From the NCBI RefSeq assembly GCF_000350485.1, contig NZ_AORV01000046.1:124001-188000 (forward strand): DNA of 64,000 nt. The letters are read 5' to 3'. The stretch comes from Ruminiclostridium cellobioparum subsp. termitidis CT1112 (GTDB lineage Bacteria > Bacillota > Clostridia > Acetivibrionales > DSM-1351). This document shows, piece by piece, positions 43,460 through 53,474 of this stretch; position 1 is the first letter of the stretch; every line of letters begins with the position of its first letter. The notes below the pieces were generated by a model. The model had not been told where the DNA came from, ran no database searches, and was given only the letters and a program-made list of their open reading frames with translations. The translations under genes and the position numbers were made by a program.

Positions 43460-44203
43460 CTAATCTTCTATCATACCTCCAACAAGAGTATCTCTTCCGA
43501 CTTTTGAGTAAATTCCTATTCTCATTGAAGGTATTTCCACATTAAGCTTGTAATTTGCATAAAAAGGTTTTTCACTTTCTATGACCCTGCGCATCAAAGC
43601 CACCTTATTGTTCAGCATACTCCTGCTGTGGGCCGGAATTATTGCATTCACTGAAAAGAAGCAGGGTGATGAACTGCCAACCATGGTATTCCGCCCGATC
43701 TCTCTGGAGTTCCCTATTCTGGAGGTTTCCTGAAATTCATCAATTGATATGGTGGTTTCATCTCCTGCGTATAGCTGGAGGTATTCCAGCAGGCCATTGC
43801 AGGTTCCGCGCTTCTTATACAGCTGAACAATGGCACTTATCATATCCCTGTTTATGGTTGAACGTGTCTGTTCCAGAGGAAGAAGCTGGGTGGGCAGGGA
43901 GTCTTTCTGCTCCTTGTCCTCTGTCCCGTAAAATTCCGCCGCATCCTCCAGCTCAAGAGCCACCCATTCTGCAAGCCATTGCAGGAACTGCGGAGGAGCC
44001 AGGGCCGGATCAAGATATTTGTCGAACCTGTCCACCAATTCCTCTATACCAAAAGTTTCCTGTCTTTCTGTTCCTCCAGCCAGAATTTGTTCAAAAGCTT
44101 TTAAAAACCGGCCAAGAAAATAAGTGTCATCGGTCTGGGTATTTCCCTTCTGAAATATTCTGGGAAGGTATTGGGTATATTTGCTGTACTCCTCATAACT
44201 CAT
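43460..44203 (-). CDS. eCIS tail protein I-like baseplate protein
   Basis: A 247-residue protein resembling the tail protein I group found next to baseplate J genes. It has YTQYLPRIFQKG, FLGRFLKAFEQILAG, DRFDKYLDPALAPPQFLQWLAEW and RGTCNGLLEYLQLY. In phage P2, gpI links the baseplate wedge to the fibres. The start codon overlaps the stop of the J-like gene by 4 nt (ATGA), so translation is probably coupled. The fibre genes follow, which agrees with a fibre-attachment role. Confidence 0.8.
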   Translation of the reverse strand: MSYEEYSKYTQYLPRIFQKGNTQTDDTYFLGRFLKAFEQILAGGTERQETFGIEELVDRFDKYLDPALAPPQFLQWLAEWVALELEDAAEFYGTEDKEQKDSLPTQLLPLEQTRSTINRDMISAIVQLYKKRGTCNGLLEYLQLYAGDETTISIDEFQETSRIGNSREIGRNTMVGSSSPCFFSVNAIIPAHSRSMLNNKVALMRRVIESEKPFYANYKLNVEIPSMRIGIYSKVGRDTLVGGMIED

Positions 44204-45072
44204 GCTTCCACCTCGATATTTAATTCTTTTAATTTAATGAGCTGGTGAGGTTTGAGAGCCGGAGCCTCCAGTTCTATCTGCTTCACATGATCAATCCCCG
44301 GAATCCGCTCCACAAGATAATATAAGTCGGATTTATAGAGGTTTCGTCCAAGAGGCCAGCCTTTCTTTCCTTCACCGCCCTGTATGGGGTCTATATGCTC
44401 TTCTATGACACTTCGGATGGTATCGGCCAGTTTTTTATCCCTGGCGGCTACCAGCATGTTTATTTTGATGTCCTGATAATCGGGATCCACCACATGAACA
44501 CGGTTTGTAAGAACCTTTCTTTCCGAAAGGTACTGCTTTACATACTGCTTGATATTATATGTCTCCTTCATCAAATCAGACTGATTCTGAGTAGACACGA
44601 TGAGAATTACCGAAACATGTCCGAATTGTTCGGTATCCTCGGACTTTTTGTTTTCCATATCCCTGTTGGCAAGACATATGGTCCTTGCGGATATATCGGG
44701 AAAATTCTCCTTAATATCCGGTTTCTCCATTAATGCCCTGTATGCCAGCATTTCATAATCCTCAACAGTAACCGCTCTGGTGCATTCTGAAAGCTGCTGT
44801 ACACCGCGCCGGATTCCCGAGGCCAGTTCCTCACCTTCGGCAAGCTGTATTCCAAGCAGATTGAGGAAGCGCAGATAGTTTTTTTCCGGGATCTGATCGA
44901 TACGGTAGATAATCATTTCACATAACCATGCAAACAATTCAACCAGTGTTATACCGGGATCAGAGGGGTTGTGATTTGTCCATTCGGAAGTATATACCGG
45001 GATCAGGGATTTCGCTTCCTTCACCAGTTCTTCAAAAGTGATGTCGTCCAGGTTTTGTAATGGCAGCGACAT
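44200..45072 (-). CDS. Baseplate wedge protein J-like (short, Afp12-like)
   Basis: A 290-residue baseplate protein. The N-terminal wedge motif is SEWTNHNPSDPGITLVELFA, followed by WLCEMIIYRIDQIPEKN, and near the C-terminus PIQGGEGKKGWPLGRNLY and ERIPGIDHVKQI. The same two motifs occur in the 1194-residue protein upstream, so the two are paralogous wedge subunits, this one lacking the large middle insert. The start at 45072 follows AAAGGAGG. Confidence 0.82.
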   Translation of the reverse strand: MSLPLQNLDDITFEELVKEAKSLIPVYTSEWTNHNPSDPGITLVELFAWLCEMIIYRIDQIPEKNYLRFLNLLGIQLAEGEELASGIRRGVQQLSECTRAVTVEDYEMLAYRALMEKPDIKENFPDISARTICLANRDMENKKSEDTEQFGHVSVILIVSTQNQSDLMKETYNIKQYVKQYLSERKVLTNRVHVVDPDYQDIKINMLVAARDKKLADTIRSVIEEHIDPIQGGEGKKGWPLGRNLYKSDLYYLVERIPGIDHVKQIELEAPALKPHQLIKLKELNIEVEA

Positions 45073-45127
45073 TTGTCTACCTCCTTTCACATTATTTTTT
45101 ATTGTAATTAAATGTATTTACCGGTTG

Positions 45128-48100
45128 TCAATCCCTGGAAGTCATGCAGTAGCTGCAGGGTTCCGCACCTGTCACATCACTTGCCTTTTCAAGGTACCTT
45201 CTGTCCTCTTTAAGAATTTCCGTTATGTGGCACTGGTCGGTTATATTGCTGACATCATGAATTATTCCGGTATCCCTGTTTAAAAGATAGGGAAACTGAA
45301 GGTCGGGCTTTTTGTTTATAAGATGAACACCGCTGAAAACAATTTCATCCTCTTCCAGGAAAACATCCCCCGACAGCACCTCGGTAATCTTCAGAGGCAC
45401 TGTATTTGTATATTCATCATTACGGCTTAAATAAACAATATCGCGGGGTTCCGGAACAGCCATTTTGATAAAGAAGGTTTCCTGACCGGCCTTTATTTCG
45501 TTTAATATAAATGAACGTATAGTCAGATCCTGTGTTACGGCTACTTCAATATCACTGCCTACAGGGTAGTCGGATGTTAAAGGACCTCCCTCATCTGTGA
45601 TACATTCAAGGATATCTCCGTCAACAGATTTTATAACCAGCTTTTCAGTGGGATAGTTCCTGCACTTCAGCTCTATTTTATGTCCCTCCCTGAACCCTTT
45701 AACCAGGAGAGTCTTCACGGGCTTGCCCGGTTCCAGCTTCTGTGCGAGAGCAAATATTATCCTGTTATCCTTACTTTTAACAGCGCTGTATGTGGGGTAT
45801 GGAATATCAGGTTTATACGGTCCGTCCTTAAGCTGTTCCAGATTGAGCGTGCAGCATTGGACCGAGGCTTTGACGGTAATATCCGAAATGTAGTCAACAC
45901 CGGGTGTATCCTTGATTACCGAACAAACTTCGGATATGTACAAATTCTTTCCAAGGGTCCAGCCTGTTTTTTCCTGCCCGCCCCGCAGAGGATTTAAAAA
46001 TTCTCTGAGATTGTCGATAATCTGTCCTTCTATCATTTTTGACGACTCGGAATTAAAGTATTTTACGGCTGCTTCAACCCCTATACGTATATAATCCGGG
46101 CCTATTACATCCAGGCGGGGGTAATTGGCCGTGTTCAGAACAGCTGCAATTCTTTCCGAAAGATATCTGTCTATTTCATTAAGCAATTCCTGGCTTGGAA
46201 CGGGTTTTGGATCGTTATATTCCGGAACCACGATTACCGTTGCCTTACCCGGTGTAAAATCCAGCTCCCGGTCCATTGTGGGAAAGCATTTGACCAATGC
46301 AATCTGAGGGGCGGCTTCACGCACCAGCCATTCCACATCTTCACAGGTTATCCCGCGGTCCCAGCTTTTCAAAGTGTGGGGTCCACGTATTCTTGATTCC
46401 CCGGTTTCCTCCTGGTCAAAGCCTCCGTCGGCAGCCAGGGGATTTGTTAATGAATCTATTCCTGTAAAATTATCCCACATCTTTTTAATGGTATTTGCCT
46501 GTACGTTTCCACGTGCCCCGCCGCCATACCTGTAGTCAGAGATTATATTTTCCTTTCCCGCAGGCGGTATCATACCGCTTTTGCCATCTCCGAAAGTAAG
46601 AGTTCCGCTGCCGGAATCAAGCATATAATGCCTGCTGTCCGGTCCTGAAAGCGAAAAACTCTGCACTTCCTCCCAGATTACCGGATCACTTTGTCCCAAT
46701 GTTTCACGCACTCTTATCACCTGTCCCGGTAAAACGGGTATACGGGCAAACTGGAAAATCTGATCGGGTTCACCGTTGCTTGAACCGATTATCTGTTCCT
46801 TAAGGGTACTTGCATTGGCTCCCCATACGGCGTTTGAATATATTGTGTTGATTTCAGGGTATGATTCGAAATAACCCTCTTCAAGCCTTGCACGTATCCA
46901 ATACTGCCGGGCTCCAAAAAGCGGAGTCTTCTCTATGTCGGCAGGTATGAACAATTGCTGTATCTCTCTTCTTGTAAAATCCCTGATAGCATCATTTACA
47001 CTCAATGTAAGCCATTTCCTGCCGTTCCAGTACTCCCAGGCTACCACAGGATTATGTCCTACCTGATCACCGGTCAGCGGGAAAAACAATGACAGCGGCA
47101 AATTGCTTATATCCCTGTCAAATCCCAGGTATAAAGCCGGATCAGTATCAGTACAGGTTGAAAACAGTTTAAAGGTTTTCCCCTCGGCCGAACACTCATT
47201 TGTTCTGTCAACAAACAGGAAATTGTTTTCAGTAATCACAGCTTGAGGGCATTCTGACCTGGATGTATATATATAGTCAAATAATATTTCCTTTATTGAA
47301 GGGGGAAGAAAACTGGCCTGGGTATACACCACCTGAGAGAGATTTACTTCTTCATTTTGTATTGTAACCGGCCTGGTGTCATAATTTATTGTGCTGTCGG
47401 TCCCATAATTTCCGGCTATTATTCTGAAGCGTATCCAGTAGTCCTCCTCACCGTTCAAATTGTACAGGTCTATCTTGGGGCACTTGAATTCCAGCTTTCC
47501 ACTTTTGGTGAATGCCTCGGTTTCATCCCTGGTAACATTGCCCATTTCTCCTGTATTGCCAATTTTTCCGAATTGGGTCCACTTAATCCCATTCCAGTGT
47601 TCCAATGCAATAATTATGCCCGAGGCCTGCGGAGAGGCCACCCCTTCCGACAGTTTCAAATTGACGGTTATTCTGGCATTTTCTTTTGAAAAAGCATCTT
47701 TACAGGATATATAAAAGGCATCATTGAATGACGGCCGTTCACCAAACGGATAAAAATCCTTGGTCAGATCTATGGGAGCATAATTAAATACAGCTGACTT
47801 TGATCTTAAGTCGGTCACCTGAATGTCAGCACTGATTTTGAAGCTCTCTATATCTGGAATGGAATCGGCATTCAGAAGAGGAGATTTCAATTCGGCAAAT
47901 ATCCAATAATATGTCCATTCTTTCATTTCATTGCTTTTGTCATAACCTGAAATGGTTTTTTGAGAAATTCCTTCGGCTTTTGAAAAAGATATATCCCCGC
48001 TGGCAGAAAAAGCCGACTGCCGAACGCCTGTTTCTACCTTTAACGGGACGGCTTCACCATTTTCATTAAAATAAAACCAGTCAATATCTGCCGGAGTATT

Positions 48101-48712
48101 TACACTTCCGTTCTGCTTGATATTCATTTTCAGGTTGATTACCGCATCCTTTAAATTTAAAAGGTTATTGTGTCCTATGTAGACACGGTGCAGGACAGGT
48201 GTTTCTCCGCTGAACAGTTTTGCCTTACCGCTGGTATTTTCGGCCGACAGCAGGAAATCCAAATCACTCCATTTGTCCTTTGAAGGATCTATGCCTGCTG
48301 CCTTCACAAGACCGGGACGGATCACTGTCAGATCATCTTCAGTTTCAAAAACCACTTCCTCCTGATTTTCCGGCTGAGCTGAAATCTTTGTCCCTGCGGG
48401 AATAAAGCCGTTTTTTTCCCAATCCTCCTTTAGTTTGAACACCAGAGCCGCCTTAGCCACCTTTGGAGAAATGGGGCTGACTCCTATCAAATTGAGAAAG
48501 GCTGTAAAATTCTTTTCAGGCGCTTTATTCAATGCTTCAATCACATGTCCCGTCATATTTGCAAATATGTTGATCAATGCATCTGCCTGCTTGTCCGATT
48601 TGATTTCTTCTATATCTTCAAATTCCGGACAATGATACAGCAGCAGACGTCTTATTTCATTTGCCAGTTCCTCCTGGCTGCGTTGGTCAATTTTCGGTAA
48701 AATAGTAGTCAT
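45128..48712 (-). CDS. Large baseplate protein J-like (Afp11-like)
   Basis: A 1194-residue wedge protein. It has an N-terminal domain (HVIEALNKAPEKNFTAFLNL), several beta-rich repeats (WEYWNGRKWLTLSV type), a J core with SWDRGITCEDVEWLVREAAP, and C-terminal NPLRGGQEKTGWTLGKNLY. About 230 extra residues follow after TLNLEQLKDG, ending CSYCMTSRD. It would form the baseplate hexamer around the spike. The start overlaps the gp25 stop by 1 nt (TAATG). Confidence 0.85.
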   Translation of the reverse strand: MTTILPKIDQRSQEELANEIRRLLLYHCPEFEDIEEIKSDKQADALINIFANMTGHVIEALNKAPEKNFTAFLNLIGVSPISPKVAKAALVFKLKEDWEKNGFIPAGTKISAQPENQEEVVFETEDDLTVIRPGLVKAAGIDPSKDKWSDLDFLLSAENTSGKAKLFSGETPVLHRVYIGHNNLLNLKDAVINLKMNIKQNGSVNTPADIDWFYFNENGEAVPLKVETGVRQSAFSASGDISFSKAEGISQKTISGYDKSNEMKEWTYYWIFAELKSPLLNADSIPDIESFKISADIQVTDLRSKSAVFNYAPIDLTKDFYPFGERPSFNDAFYISCKDAFSKENARITVNLKLSEGVASPQASGIIIALEHWNGIKWTQFGKIGNTGEMGNVTRDETEAFTKSGKLEFKCPKIDLYNLNGEEDYWIRFRIIAGNYGTDSTINYDTRPVTIQNEEVNLSQVVYTQASFLPPSIKEILFDYIYTSRSECPQAVITENNFLFVDRTNECSAEGKTFKLFSTCTDTDPALYLGFDRDISNLPLSLFFPLTGDQVGHNPVVAWEYWNGRKWLTLSVNDAIRDFTRREIQQLFIPADIEKTPLFGARQYWIRARLEEGYFESYPEINTIYSNAVWGANASTLKEQIIGSSNGEPDQIFQFARIPVLPGQVIRVRETLGQSDPVIWEEVQSFSLSGPDSRHYMLDSGSGTLTFGDGKSGMIPPAGKENIISDYRYGGGARGNVQANTIKKMWDNFTGIDSLTNPLAADGGFDQEETGESRIRGPHTLKSWDRGITCEDVEWLVREAAPQIALVKCFPTMDRELDFTPGKATVIVVPEYNDPKPVPSQELLNEIDRYLSERIAAVLNTANYPRLDVIGPDYIRIGVEAAVKYFNSESSKMIEGQIIDNLREFLNPLRGGQEKTGWTLGKNLYISEVCSVIKDTPGVDYISDITVKASVQCCTLNLEQLKDGPYKPDIPYPTYSAVKSKDNRIIFALAQKLEPGKPVKTLLVKGFREGHKIELKCRNYPTEKLVIKSVDGDILECITDEGGPLTSDYPVGSDIEVAVTQDLTIRSFILNEIKAGQETFFIKMAVPEPRDIVYLSRNDEYTNTVPLKITEVLSGDVFLEEDEIVFSGVHLINKKPDLQFPYLLNRDTGIIHDVSNITDQCHITEILKEDRRYLEKASDVTGAEPCSYCMTSRD

Positions 48713-49107
48713 TATTTCCCCACACTTTCAAGATAAAATGGATATACCAGATTTCCCTTGCTATTACTGGATTTGATAATATACTCAATATCGATTTCTA
48801 TTACCGGCTCCTGGCGGCTCATGGTGGCCGTTACAGATTGTACTTCTATTCTGGGCTCCCAGTTGAGGAGTGCTTCATCCACGTAAGTCTGAATCAATGT
48901 TGCAGTATTCAAATCGTTGGAGGCAAACACCATCTCATTCAGCCTGCACCCGAAATCCGGCCTCATTACCCGTTCTCCCCTGGCGGTACCCAGTATGAGC
49001 ATAATAGATTCTTTTATTGATTCTTCGCCTTCCGAAGTACGCATTTTGGCTTTCTTTACGGAAAAGGGATATTTCAGGCCCTTCCCTAAAAAATCTATAA
49101 CCTCCAT
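48712..49107 (-). CDS. gpW/gp25-like baseplate protein (Afp9-like)
   Basis: A 131-residue lysozyme-related baseplate wedge protein. The motif TARGERVMRPDFGCRLNEMV is typical of the GPW/gp25 family, and the N-terminus is MEVIDFLGKGLKYPF. It has no lysozyme catalytic residues. It sits between PAAR and J-like genes, the usual eCIS order. Confidence 0.92.
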   Translation of the reverse strand: MEVIDFLGKGLKYPFSVKKAKMRTSEGEESIKESIMLILGTARGERVMRPDFGCRLNEMVFASNDLNTATLIQTYVDEALLNWEPRIEVQSVTATMSRQEPVIEIDIEYIIKSSNSKGNLVYPFYLESVGK

Positions 49108-49178
49108 AATAACCTCCCATATTTATTAATTTATCGCTTAACCTGTAAAAGGATATAAAGAAAAATAAGCTTCATACG

Positions 49179-49574
49179 TTAACCTCCTATGAGTACAGTT
49201 CCTGCCGCAATTACCTTCCCTACCGGCAGATCGGAGGGATCATTGCAGGTCATGGCGGTGTCCCCGTTTCTGGCCGCCATTTTCCCGTTTATTTTTACAG
49301 TGGCGCTTCCCATTTTTATGGTCCCCTTATTGCTGGGGGACTTCTGAAAGCTGTCGCCATTGGGGACATGCGACGGTGTATTGGTTGCCGTAGAGTCCAC
49401 CGTAGCAGCCGGTTTCCCCATTATGTTCACATTGCTGCTCAGGGCTCCGTCTATAATCCCCGTAAATGGATGTGGCAGAGGGACCGGTACTTTACCGGAA
49501 CCTACCGGTATCATCACAATATGTATGTCTGTTGCCGTGACCTGATCTCCCTGCTTTGCCGCCGGTTGTCCCAT
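49179..49574 (-). CDS. PAAR-like spike tip protein (Afp10-like)
   Basis: A 131-residue tip protein. The N-terminus is MGQPAAKQGDQVTATDIHIV, with PLPHPFTGII, MGKPAATVDST and MAARNGDTAMTC. These are repeated glycine-rich beta hairpins of the PAAR fold, which sharpens the spike and binds a metal ion. It follows the gp5-like spike gene. Confidence 0.88.
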   Translation of the reverse strand: MGQPAAKQGDQVTATDIHIVMIPVGSGKVPVPLPHPFTGIIDGALSSNVNIMGKPAATVDSTATNTPSHVPNGDSFQKSPSNKGTIKMGSATVKINGKMAARNGDTAMTCNDPSDLPVGKVIAAGTVLIGG

Positions 49575-49622
49575 AAATACCTCTCCTTTCGTCTGTCAGT
49601 AACTAAAATTTATCCTTTTGAG

Positions 49623-50342
49623 CTAATTGATATTTACCGTAGCTCCCTTGATGGTCATATTTGCAGATGCTTTTACGTCCATTGAAGAAGAAGCTTCAAA
49701 CTTTGTTGCAGCCGAAGATTTCATTTCAATTTCCTTTGCGCTTACAGAGAATTTGCCCTTGGCCGAAAACTCAATGTCCTTGTCAGAGTTTACGGTTATT
49801 TTGTTATCCTTTGTGCTGATAACTATTTTGTTATTGCCTGACTTGTCAATAACCTTTATATTCTCTTCACCATTTTTGTCATCCAGTTCAAGGATATGTC
49901 CCTTACAGGATTTCAGCGTTATCTTCTCCTCGTTTTGCTTGTCTGAAAACTGCAAAATATGCCCGTTCCGTGATTTGATCACTCTGGTGTTGTTTTTTCC
50001 GTCGCTGTTGGTATCGGGCGGAGCGTCTTTTCCATTCCATAAGGCACCTATTATGAAGGGCCGGTTCACATCTCCGTTTTCGAATGCCACCAGAACTTCA
50101 TCCTCTACTTCCGGAAGGAAAAAAGCACCTCTCTCTTTTCCGGCCATGAATGAAACAATTCTTGCCCAGTTTGATTCCTGCATGCCCAATAGAGGTATCT
50201 TAACCTTTACAAGGCCGGGACCGGGCTTGTCGGAATCATTGGCCGAGTCATTCTTAACAACGACACCGATCATCACGCCAAAAATCTTCTCTTCACTTTT
50301 TATATAATCAGTAAAATTTGAAATACTAATGCCCTCACTCAT
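49623..50342 (-). CDS. gp5/VgrG-like spike protein with OB fold and beta-helix
   Basis: A 239-residue spike protein. An OB-fold domain (about 18-110) contains KVKIPLLGMQESNWARIV, AFFLPEVEDEVLVAFENGD and RPFIIGALWNG. From about 120 to the end, short beta repeats with alternating ITLKSCKG, IKVIDKSG, ITVNSDKD and FSVSAKE look like the trimeric beta-helical needle. The start overlaps the preceding gene by 4 nt (ATGA). In Afp8 the gp27 and gp5 parts are fused; here they are two genes. Confidence 0.88.
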   Translation of the reverse strand: MSEGISISNFTDYIKSEEKIFGVMIGVVVKNDSANDSDKPGPGLVKVKIPLLGMQESNWARIVSFMAGKERGAFFLPEVEDEVLVAFENGDVNRPFIIGALWNGKDAPPDTNSDGKNNTRVIKSRNGHILQFSDKQNEEKITLKSCKGHILELDDKNGEENIKVIDKSGNNKIVISTKDNKITVNSDKDIEFSAKGKFSVSAKEIEMKSSAATKFEASSSMDVKASANMTIKGATVNIN

Positions 50343-51379
50343 ATTCCAGTCCTCTTTACTTTGAATGTAGTCATATACCCCGTTTTATCTATGTTATGAA
50401 TAGTTGAAACGATATAATAGCTTCCGCTGAATCGCTCATCTATTCCCAAAATCTTAACCGATTTTCCGGCTCTTACCAGAGGATTGCCATAGCACTTGCC
50501 ATGTCCCGATATAAACTCTTTCAGGAGGCTGTTATAAGCCGCTTTTGCAGCACTCTGCGCCTCATTCAGATCAATGAGATTTTCAACCCAGACAGCTACC
50601 GGCGACTCTTCGATGGCTTTTGATGAAACATCAAAGCCCGATTCCTTTCCGTCCATTTTTGTGGTTTCATCGCCCTTTTTGGCCGTTGCTTCCATTTCCT
50701 TCTTTTCTTTTATATCCCAGCCCCGGACCACCACCTGGCTTCCGCGTGTCAACGTCTTCAGCTCCAGTGTTAATTCCTCAAAATCCTTCCTATAAGTAAA
50801 GTCCGGAAGTTCAGGCGCCTTTGCCGCCCGTGATTTTACAAAATACATTTTCTTATCGTCGGCATATAACTCATAATCCAGATATGCAGCTCTCTTCAAC
50901 AAGAACTCATAATTGCTGAGATTGTTTTGAAAAACATATGGGTAAACAGTTTTTGAATCGTCCACCTGTGGGGATAATCCGTGCTCCTTTGCTATCTCAC
51001 CTGCTATATCACTGTCTTTTTTCTTTGTGAAAACCTTGTTTCTGGTACCCATTCTAAGCCTGTGAAGCATATCATAACCCCTTATTTCCAAAATCGAGTG
51101 GTTGCACAGGTTTAGTTCCAGTGATGTGATTTCACCGCTGACCATGGTTTCCACCCTGTCAAGGCCCATTGATACGACTATTTTATCTCCGGGTTTGAAG
51201 GTTTTCAGATCTATACCGCGCCATTTTCCATTATTGCTGTCTACCATGTTCAGCTTGATGGAAAACATTGCAGGCAGGTTTATCTCATCCTCTACAGTTA
51301 CCGCTTCTACCGCATTCATCAGGTCCCCTGGAAAATCAGTACCGTTTAACTTTATTTTATAATTTGCAACACTGCCCAT
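50339..51379 (-). CDS. gp27/phage late control D-like hub protein
   Basis: A 346-residue hub protein, the gp27-like half of a VgrG/Afp8-type spike. Features are AVTVEDEINLPAMFSIKL near the N-terminus, GYDMLHRLRMGTRNKVF, and a C-terminal RAGKSVKILGIDERFSGSYYIV. It lies between the LysM tube protein and the OB-fold spike, in the order expected for a baseplate hub operon. Confidence 0.85.
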   Translation of the reverse strand: MGSVANYKIKLNGTDFPGDLMNAVEAVTVEDEINLPAMFSIKLNMVDSNNGKWRGIDLKTFKPGDKIVVSMGLDRVETMVSGEITSLELNLCNHSILEIRGYDMLHRLRMGTRNKVFTKKKDSDIAGEIAKEHGLSPQVDDSKTVYPYVFQNNLSNYEFLLKRAAYLDYELYADDKKMYFVKSRAAKAPELPDFTYRKDFEELTLELKTLTRGSQVVVRGWDIKEKKEMEATAKKGDETTKMDGKESGFDVSSKAIEESPVAVWVENLIDLNEAQSAAKAAYNSLLKEFISGHGKCYGNPLVRAGKSVKILGIDERFSGSYYIVSTIHNIDKTGYMTTFKVKRTGI

Positions 51380-51390
51380 AATCCATCACC

Positions 51391-52005
51391 TTAATCCGGT
51401 ATAACCAGAGTCCTTCCGAAATCGTTCTTATCTGGGAAACCAAGCGGATTGATTATTTTGTTGACCTCGGCGATTATACGCCATTTCATGGGATCTTTCA
51501 GTGCTTCATTGGCAATCAGGTCCAGCCTGTCACCACTCTTGACTATCCACAGCTTTCTGCAGGCCTCCCGGCCTTCTGCTATCTCCACCTTCTTTTCGGG
51601 TTCATCCGATATGAATGTGACATCCAGCAGTGATCTTACAGGAGTTCCGTCTTCTAAAAACATTGTAAACTTCTGATCAATTTTGCTGAGAACACCCCGG
51701 TATGTGAACTTTCCCCATATAAACAGGCATACGGGCGGCTTTTTTGTGCTTTTGCCGGGTACTTTGGGGTCCAGCAGCGAGGTGATCTTTGCGGTCTCAA
51801 GCTTTACATCCCTCCGCCTTTCATAGGTATCGTAAAACAGTGAGACCTTAAACTCCGGAGTTTCTGTACGTATGAACTGCTTTTTGTCATTCTCTCCGGT
51901 ATACTTTCCTTCAAAGGAAACAGTGTATTCATTTGGATTGAACATTACCGTAATTGGACCTGCACCGGCCAAGTCCAATGGAATTATTTGTGCCTTTTGT
52001 GCCAT
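51391..52005 (-). CDS. CIS tube-baseplate adaptor with LysM domain (Afp7-like)
   Basis: A 204-residue protein. The N-terminal domain has VMFNPNEYTVSFEGKY and FKVSLFYDTYERRRDV. A LysM-like module (about 150-204) has WIVKSGDRLDLIANEALK, DPMKWRIIAEVN and FGRTLVIPD. In contractile systems this protein joins the inner tube to the hub. The start overlaps the upstream stop by 1 nt. Confidence 0.88.
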   Translation of the reverse strand: MAQKAQIIPLDLAGAGPITVMFNPNEYTVSFEGKYTGENDKKQFIRTETPEFKVSLFYDTYERRRDVKLETAKITSLLDPKVPGKSTKKPPVCLFIWGKFTYRGVLSKIDQKFTMFLEDGTPVRSLLDVTFISDEPEKKVEIAEGREACRKLWIVKSGDRLDLIANEALKDPMKWRIIAEVNKIINPLGFPDKNDFGRTLVIPD

Positions 52006-53384
52006 TATCTAATACCCCTCCGATCTTTTTGAATTCCCAGCCTCTTCTCTATCAGTCCGTATACTTTCTCGGCAAGCTGATTTATTTCCTCAGGACTGTC
52101 AATATTGGTCCTTTTGCCGTATGCAGAGGCGGTCAGGGCCTTTGTATATACTTCATTCCTTCCCGGCAGTATATCCCCGGCAAACTGATTTTCTGCCGCA
52201 GCAGGTTTTTCCATTTTGGGTTTATATAGTATCAAACCGGAATTTTTACTTTCGGGTAAAAACCCGGGCGTATTTTTTTGTGTCGGCATATGAGCCTGCC
52301 TGTGGGCCGCTTCCGGGTCCTGCTTTCCCCAGACCCTTGTTAATGGCACCGCGCTATAATATAACTCTTTCAAAACCGTGTCCTTCCGGATATCAGTATG
52401 GCTCAGACGCTCATACCCGGTCCGGATCACTCTACTGTACGTCTCTTCAGTTTGCAGCAGTGTGTTTTTATTGATCCTGTAATGGTTTGAAAACTCTGTT
52501 ATATTATTGAACTTCGTATAGTTAAATATTTGATGGTTTTGCTGATTTTGATGGTTTTGATAATAAGGTTCAACATTTTTGCGCGGCATTTCCCATTGTT
52601 TGAACAGCAAAGGCTCAACTGTGTTTTTATATGCATCCGGGGGACCTTTGATGTTTTCCGTACCGTAGCTCTGCACCGGCGGTTCTCCACGTGTAAATGG
52701 TACCGCTTTTTCATTTTGAAGAGGCTTGAGCGGAGCAGTTATGTTTGTGTAATATGCCTTTGTGCCGCTGTTAAAATTCCTTATTCCGGTATGCAGGTAT
52801 GAATTTCTCTGCAGAGTTGTTGTATTATATTGCAATATGCTGCTGCCCGGCAATATTTTGTAATCCGCCAAGGTATTCTCATCGGCTGCCGGCCGGCCAG
52901 TGTAAATATTTACGGTGCGGTAATGTGAAGCTTCCCTTGTATGCTCTGAAGTATTAACACTTTGAGCCCGACCGGTATTTTTAATATATACTTTCCTGTC
53001 CGGAAGTCTTTCTCCTCCGGTTTGCGCGCCCGGAAAAGCAGGCTTATTCATTAGCTTTTCCGAATATATATAAATGGGTACCGGTTTTTCCTTAATTGTT
53101 TTCAAATAAACCGGCTCTCTCCCGACTTGAATATTTATAATGGGTTTATATTCATTTAAGTACCAACTGTGATTATTGACCACTCCGGATATACTTTCCA
53201 TTTTTATTGGACTGGTTTCTTCATAATCCCTTGTACCCATCTTGAAAACCAAACTGCCGAATTGCTTCCTGAACCTGTTGATCCCGTATTTTTCAAATAT
53301 TTTATGTGCAAAATATTTATCAATTTGCTTGTTTAATGATGCAGGTATTCTTCCCGCCGGCTTTAATTTCTTTATTTTCAGCAT
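52005..53384 (-). CDS. Unrecognised eCIS-locus protein (459 aa)
   Basis: I do not recognise this protein. It has 459 residues if begun at ATG 53384 (a TTG at 53393 would add three). It starts with a basic helical stretch (MLKIKKLKPAGRIPASLNKQ) and is then rich in Tyr, Asn, Thr and Pro with low predicted order. The last 40 residues again look helical (INQLAEKVYGLIEKRLGIQ). There is no membrane segment or cysteine-rich motif. It lies between the second tube gene and the LysM adaptor and is translationally coupled to the latter. It could be a lumen cargo, an assembly factor or an unusual tape measure. Confidence 0.6.
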   Translation of the reverse strand: MLKIKKLKPAGRIPASLNKQIDKYFAHKIFEKYGINRFRKQFGSLVFKMGTRDYEETSPIKMESISGVVNNHSWYLNEYKPIINIQVGREPVYLKTIKEKPVPIYIYSEKLMNKPAFPGAQTGGERLPDRKVYIKNTGRAQSVNTSEHTREASHYRTVNIYTGRPAADENTLADYKILPGSSILQYNTTTLQRNSYLHTGIRNFNSGTKAYYTNITAPLKPLQNEKAVPFTRGEPPVQSYGTENIKGPPDAYKNTVEPLLFKQWEMPRKNVEPYYQNHQNQQNHQIFNYTKFNNITEFSNHYRINKNTLLQTEETYSRVIRTGYERLSHTDIRKDTVLKELYYSAVPLTRVWGKQDPEAAHRQAHMPTQKNTPGFLPESKNSGLILYKPKMEKPAAAENQFAGDILPGRNEVYTKALTASAYGKRTNIDSPEEINQLAEKVYGLIEKRLGIQKDRRGIR

Positions 53385-53474
53385 GTTTACCAACCCTTAC
53401 AATCCATGTATGCAACCTTACAATCCGTGTATGCAAGCATACTTTTCCTGACGGAGGCCGTATAACATGTTTTT

